The position numbers were made by a program, and so were the translations under genes. Shown in pieces: positions 3,921-5,885 of a stretch of 5,885 nt of DNA. Origin of the DNA: JAZSMJ01 sp045535815 (GTDB taxonomy: Bacteria > Bacillota > Clostridia > Oscillospirales > CAG-272); the NCBI GenBank assembly GCA_045535815.1, contig JAZSMJ010000017.1:1-5885 (forward strand). The letters are read 5' to 3'. Position 1 is the first letter of the stretch; each line of letters begins with the position of its first letter. Under the pieces are notes generated by a model. The model worked only from the letters and a program-made list of their open reading frames with translations. It made no database searches and was not told the DNA's origin.

Positions 3921-3939
3921 TTATTTTGTATGTTATACT
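3911..3939 (+). promoter_or_regulatory. Promoter of the kinase-aldolase operon
   Basis: TATACT (3934-3939) preceded by TGT forms an extended -10. Seventeen bases upstream is a poor -35, TTATAA (3911-3916), which falls within the palindrome. A weak -35 overlapped by an operator is what an AraC-type activator would use. The ribosome binding site GGAGGA (3949-3954) follows closely. Confidence 0.6.
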
Positions 3940-3960
3940 TTATCAAATGGAGGATACAAG

Positions 3961-5673
3961 ATGAAAAGCTTACTTTTGGACGTTGGAAGCAGTTTTATAA
4001 AATATTCCTTTTACGATAGCGTAAAGGGGGAGCTATTTGATATTTGCTCTGTGCCGTTTCCCTCACCCTGCGTTTGCGACGGGGTTAAATTCGAGGTGGC
4101 TGTTGGCGATATCAAAGAGGCGGTTATGAGAATATTTGACGAGGGGGCTGAATATGGCTGCTCTGCCGCCTTTATATCGGTGCAGATGCACGGCTACGTA
4201 TTAAAGAAGGACGGCGTTTTTTCAAACTACGTATCGTGGCAGGACAAACGGGGTGCTGATGCCGTGAAGGCTCTTTCGCATCTTGATCTTACCGAATGCG
4301 GAACGGCGGTGAAGGCAAATCTTCCGCTCGTTTCTCTTTACGGCAAAAGCGATGCTGAGGGTGCAGAGTTTTTCACTCTGGGCTCCTATCTTGCGTTTGC
4401 TCTTACAGGTAAAAACGTAACGCACGTAAGTGACGGATGCGCAAGCGGATTTTTCAAAAAGAGCGGAGATGCGGCACATATCGAAGGCTTTGAGGGGCTT
4501 ATACTGCCAACCGTTACGTCTCGGATAATCAGCATCGGCGAGTACCGTAATATAAGCGTATATACGCCGATGGGGGATCATCAGATCAGCTTCTTGGGGT
4601 CGGGCATAGCCGACGATGAGCTGCTTCTGAACGTTGGAACGGCGGTAAATATATCCTGCCTTCAGAAAAAGGGACTGCCAAAGACCCGAGGCGTTGAATA
4701 CAGACCGTATTTCTCGGATGACGATCTGGTTACCATTACAGGAATTAAAAGCAAGGATGCCGATCTTGCCGAAAGGATAAAGGATGCACTTTCTCTGTTT
4801 CCAAGCAAGAAGAGGGTCATCATTGGCGGTGGCGGTGCAGTCGGAGCTTACGCAGAGCTTGAGTGTGAGATTCGCAAAATGGGCTTTTCGGTGGCTCTTA
4901 TGGAGAAAAACGTCGGAATGTCGGGACTTGTACGTATTGCACGCTCGATATACCCGATAAGAGGCACTATGCTCTCGGAGATAGGCTTTGTCAATTTCCC
5001 TGCGGTGCTGAAAAAGGCGGGGCTTGATTTCTTTATAATTGATAACGAGCACGGCAGCTTCGATACCTCGTATATAACAGCACTTGCTCAAAGGGCAAGA
5101 CATTACGGCGTACGTGCGATAGTAAGACTTCCCGATAATCAAAGATCGCTTATCACAAAGCTTGCGGACGGCGGTGTTTCTGCCTTTCTTCTTCCGATGA
5201 CAAACTGCAGGGAGGATATTGAAAGGGTGGTCGAATACGCCAAATATTCACCGATAGGAAAGCGTGGTATCTCCACCACGAGAGCTCATACCGACTACGG
5301 CGTTGACCATCTTTCGGAATATATGAAGCAGGCAAACGAAAGAATGGAGATATACGCACAGATTGAGACTCTCAAGGGTATTGAAAATCTTTCGGAGATA
5401 CTCGGCACAGAGGGTGTCAGCGGTGTATTTATAGGTCCGAACGACCTTTCCTGCGATCTTGACTGTATCGGTGATACCGAGAGGATCTTGCCATATATCT
5501 CAAGGATATGCAACACCTGCTTCAAGCTTGGAAAGCGGTGCGGTATAATTACTGCCAACAAGAAGCTGATAAAGCACGCTTTGCTCAGCGGAGCTGACTC
5601 GGTCAGCTGCGGAAGCGAAATAAATATGATAATTAAAGGTGCAAAGGAGATCGCGGACAGCAATTACCTTTAA
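3961..5673 (+). CDS. Fused FGGY-type sugar kinase and HpcH/HpaI-type aldolase
   Basis: 570 residues with two enzyme domains in one frame. Residues 1-~327 are a compact FGGY carbohydrate kinase: phosphate-1 motif LLLDVGSSFIKYSFYD (4-19), VQMHGYVL (74-81) and VSWQDKRG (91-98), catalytic Asp D206 in MGDHQ, phosphate-2 NVGTAVNIS (224-232), adenosine motif VIIGGGGAVG (286-295). FGGY kinases usually have about 480-520 residues, so this one lacks much of the second lobe. Residues ~333-570 are a class II pyruvate-type aldolase: H364 (NEHG), R389 (VRLP), Q467/E469 (QIET) and D495 (GPNDLS). Spacings agree with H45, R70, Q147/E149, D175 as I recall them for E. coli HpaI. Predicted work: ATP-dependent phosphorylation of a sugar or sugar acid, and metal-dependent retro-aldol cleavage of a 2-oxo acid, in the cytoplasm. 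Whether the two steps act in series is unknown. The start has GGAGGA six bases upstream. Confidence 0.85.
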   Translation: MKSLLLDVGSSFIKYSFYDSVKGELFDICSVPFPSPCVCDGVKFEVAVGDIKEAVMRIFDEGAEYGCSAAFISVQMHGYVLKKDGVFSNYVSWQDKRGADAVKALSHLDLTECGTAVKANLPLVSLYGKSDAEGAEFFTLGSYLAFALTGKNVTHVSDGCASGFFKKSGDAAHIEGFEGLILPTVTSRIISIGEYRNISVYTPMGDHQISFLGSGIADDELLLNVGTAVNISCLQKKGLPKTRGVEYRPYFSDDDLVTITGIKSKDADLAERIKDALSLFPSKKRVIIGGGGAVGAYAELECEIRKMGFSVALMEKNVGMSGLVRIARSIYPIRGTMLSEIGFVNFPAVLKKAGLDFFIIDNEHGSFDTSYITALAQRARHYGVRAIVRLPDNQRSLITKLADGGVSAFLLPMTNCREDIERVVEYAKYSPIGKRGISTTRAHTDYGVDHLSEYMKQANERMEIYAQIETLKGIENLSEILGTEGVSGVFIGPNDLSCDLDCIGDTERILPYISRICNTCFKLGKRCGIITANKKLIKHALLSGADSVSCGSEINMIIKGAKEIADSNYL

Positions 5674-5689
5674 ATTTATAATATATTTT

Positions 5690-5695
5690 GAGGAG
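5690..5695 (+). promoter_or_regulatory. Ribosome binding site of the last gene
   Basis: GAGGAG lies seven bases before ATG 5703 and fixes the start. Only 29 bases separate the two genes and no terminator is seen, so they are probably co-transcribed. Confidence 0.75.
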
Positions 5696-5702
5696 AAAAG
5701 AA

Positions 5703-5885
5703 ATGTTACTTCACGATAACGGAAAACACGGATTTAAGATCACGCCCGACGGAATTAACGGAACCATCAAGGAAAGCGGAGAGATGTTCGTTCTTCACAG
5801 ACCCGGTAAGAGAAGCGGACATATCGGTCAGGCTCTCGTCGAATATGCGCCCGGTAAGGTCATTGCGTTCTATCCTAACTGCTGC
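5703..5885 (+). CDS. N-terminal part of an operon protein, possibly BNR/sialidase-like (3' partial)
   Basis: 61 residues are visible before the window ends; the frame is open to the edge. The protein begins MLLHDNGKHGFKITPDGING and continues through FVLHRPGKRSGHIGQALVEY to GKVIAFYPNCC. There is no signal peptide, so it is probably cytoplasmic. The phrase ALVEYAPGKVIAFYPN resembles the first strand of BNR/sialidase-like beta-propellers (a 'hits the list of samples, is there a lot' type motif: L-x-E-x-x-x-G-x-x-x-A-F), but this is weak and no Asp-box is in view. It follows the kinase-aldolase gene by 29 bases and should belong to the same pathway, perhaps handling the substrate upstream of phosphorylation. 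Function remains open. Confidence 0.65.
   Translation, partial: MLLHDNGKHGFKITPDGINGTIKESGEMFVLHRPGKRSGHIGQALVEYAPGKVIAFYPNCC

Noticed and set aside
4222..5142. 306-residue open frame on the minus strand
   Set aside because: It lies wholly inside the kinase-aldolase gene, has no ribosome binding site or recognisable domain, and its composition (many Cys, Arg, Tyr) is that of an antisense shadow.

Overview
The window looks like part of a chromosome from a gut-type Clostridia bacterium (Oscillospiraceae/Ruminococcaceae-like). Reasons are strong AGGAGG-type ribosome binding sites, TATAAT promoters with extended TG motifs, moderate-to-low GC, a surface protein with a Thr/Glu repeat stalk, and palindromic repeats of a kind I associate with Clostridia. 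This placement rests on style, not on a marker gene.

Layout. (1) 2-220: the 3' end of an unrecognised gene. (2) 219-672: a compact element bounded by ~54-bp imperfect inverted repeats, each made of two hairpins, enclosing one DUF559 (Vsr/PD-(D/E)XK-like) nuclease gene at 275-643. The repeats themselves supply the gene's ribosome binding site, stop codon and terminator. (3) 733-1278, minus strand: a strong promoter, a ~205-nt highly structured RNA ending in an intrinsic terminator, then a 54-residue Cys-rich protein (847-1011) and a wobble-paired terminator. (4) 1502-2726, plus strand: two direct repeats with a 21-bp period just upstream of an extended -10 promoter, a secreted CBM9-like surface protein with 13 TAEET repeats and a C-terminal anchor, and a strong terminator. 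(5) 2737-2957: a 10-bp hairpin and a second, gene-less copy of the two-hairpin inverted-repeat element. (6) 3036-3830, minus strand: an AraC-family regulator. (7) 3961-5885, plus strand: a divergent operon starting with a 570-residue fusion of a compact FGGY-type sugar kinase and an HpcH/HpaI-type aldolase, followed by the start of a further gene that may be a BNR/sialidase-like protein.

How the parts may work together. The AraC regulator and the kinase-aldolase operon share a 130-bp control region with a 14-bp perfect palindrome and a repeated ATAATTGC half-site exactly 42 bp away. This fits a locally regulated sugar or sugar-acid catabolic operon. The kinase and aldolase active-site residues are all present, so the fusion may couple phosphorylation to aldol cleavage in one polypeptide.

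The best candidates for something undescribed are the self-contained hairpin-TIR nuclease element with its gene-less relative, the structured RNA plus Cys-rich protein unit, and the kinase-aldolase fusion. No database search was possible, so novelty is unproven for all of them.
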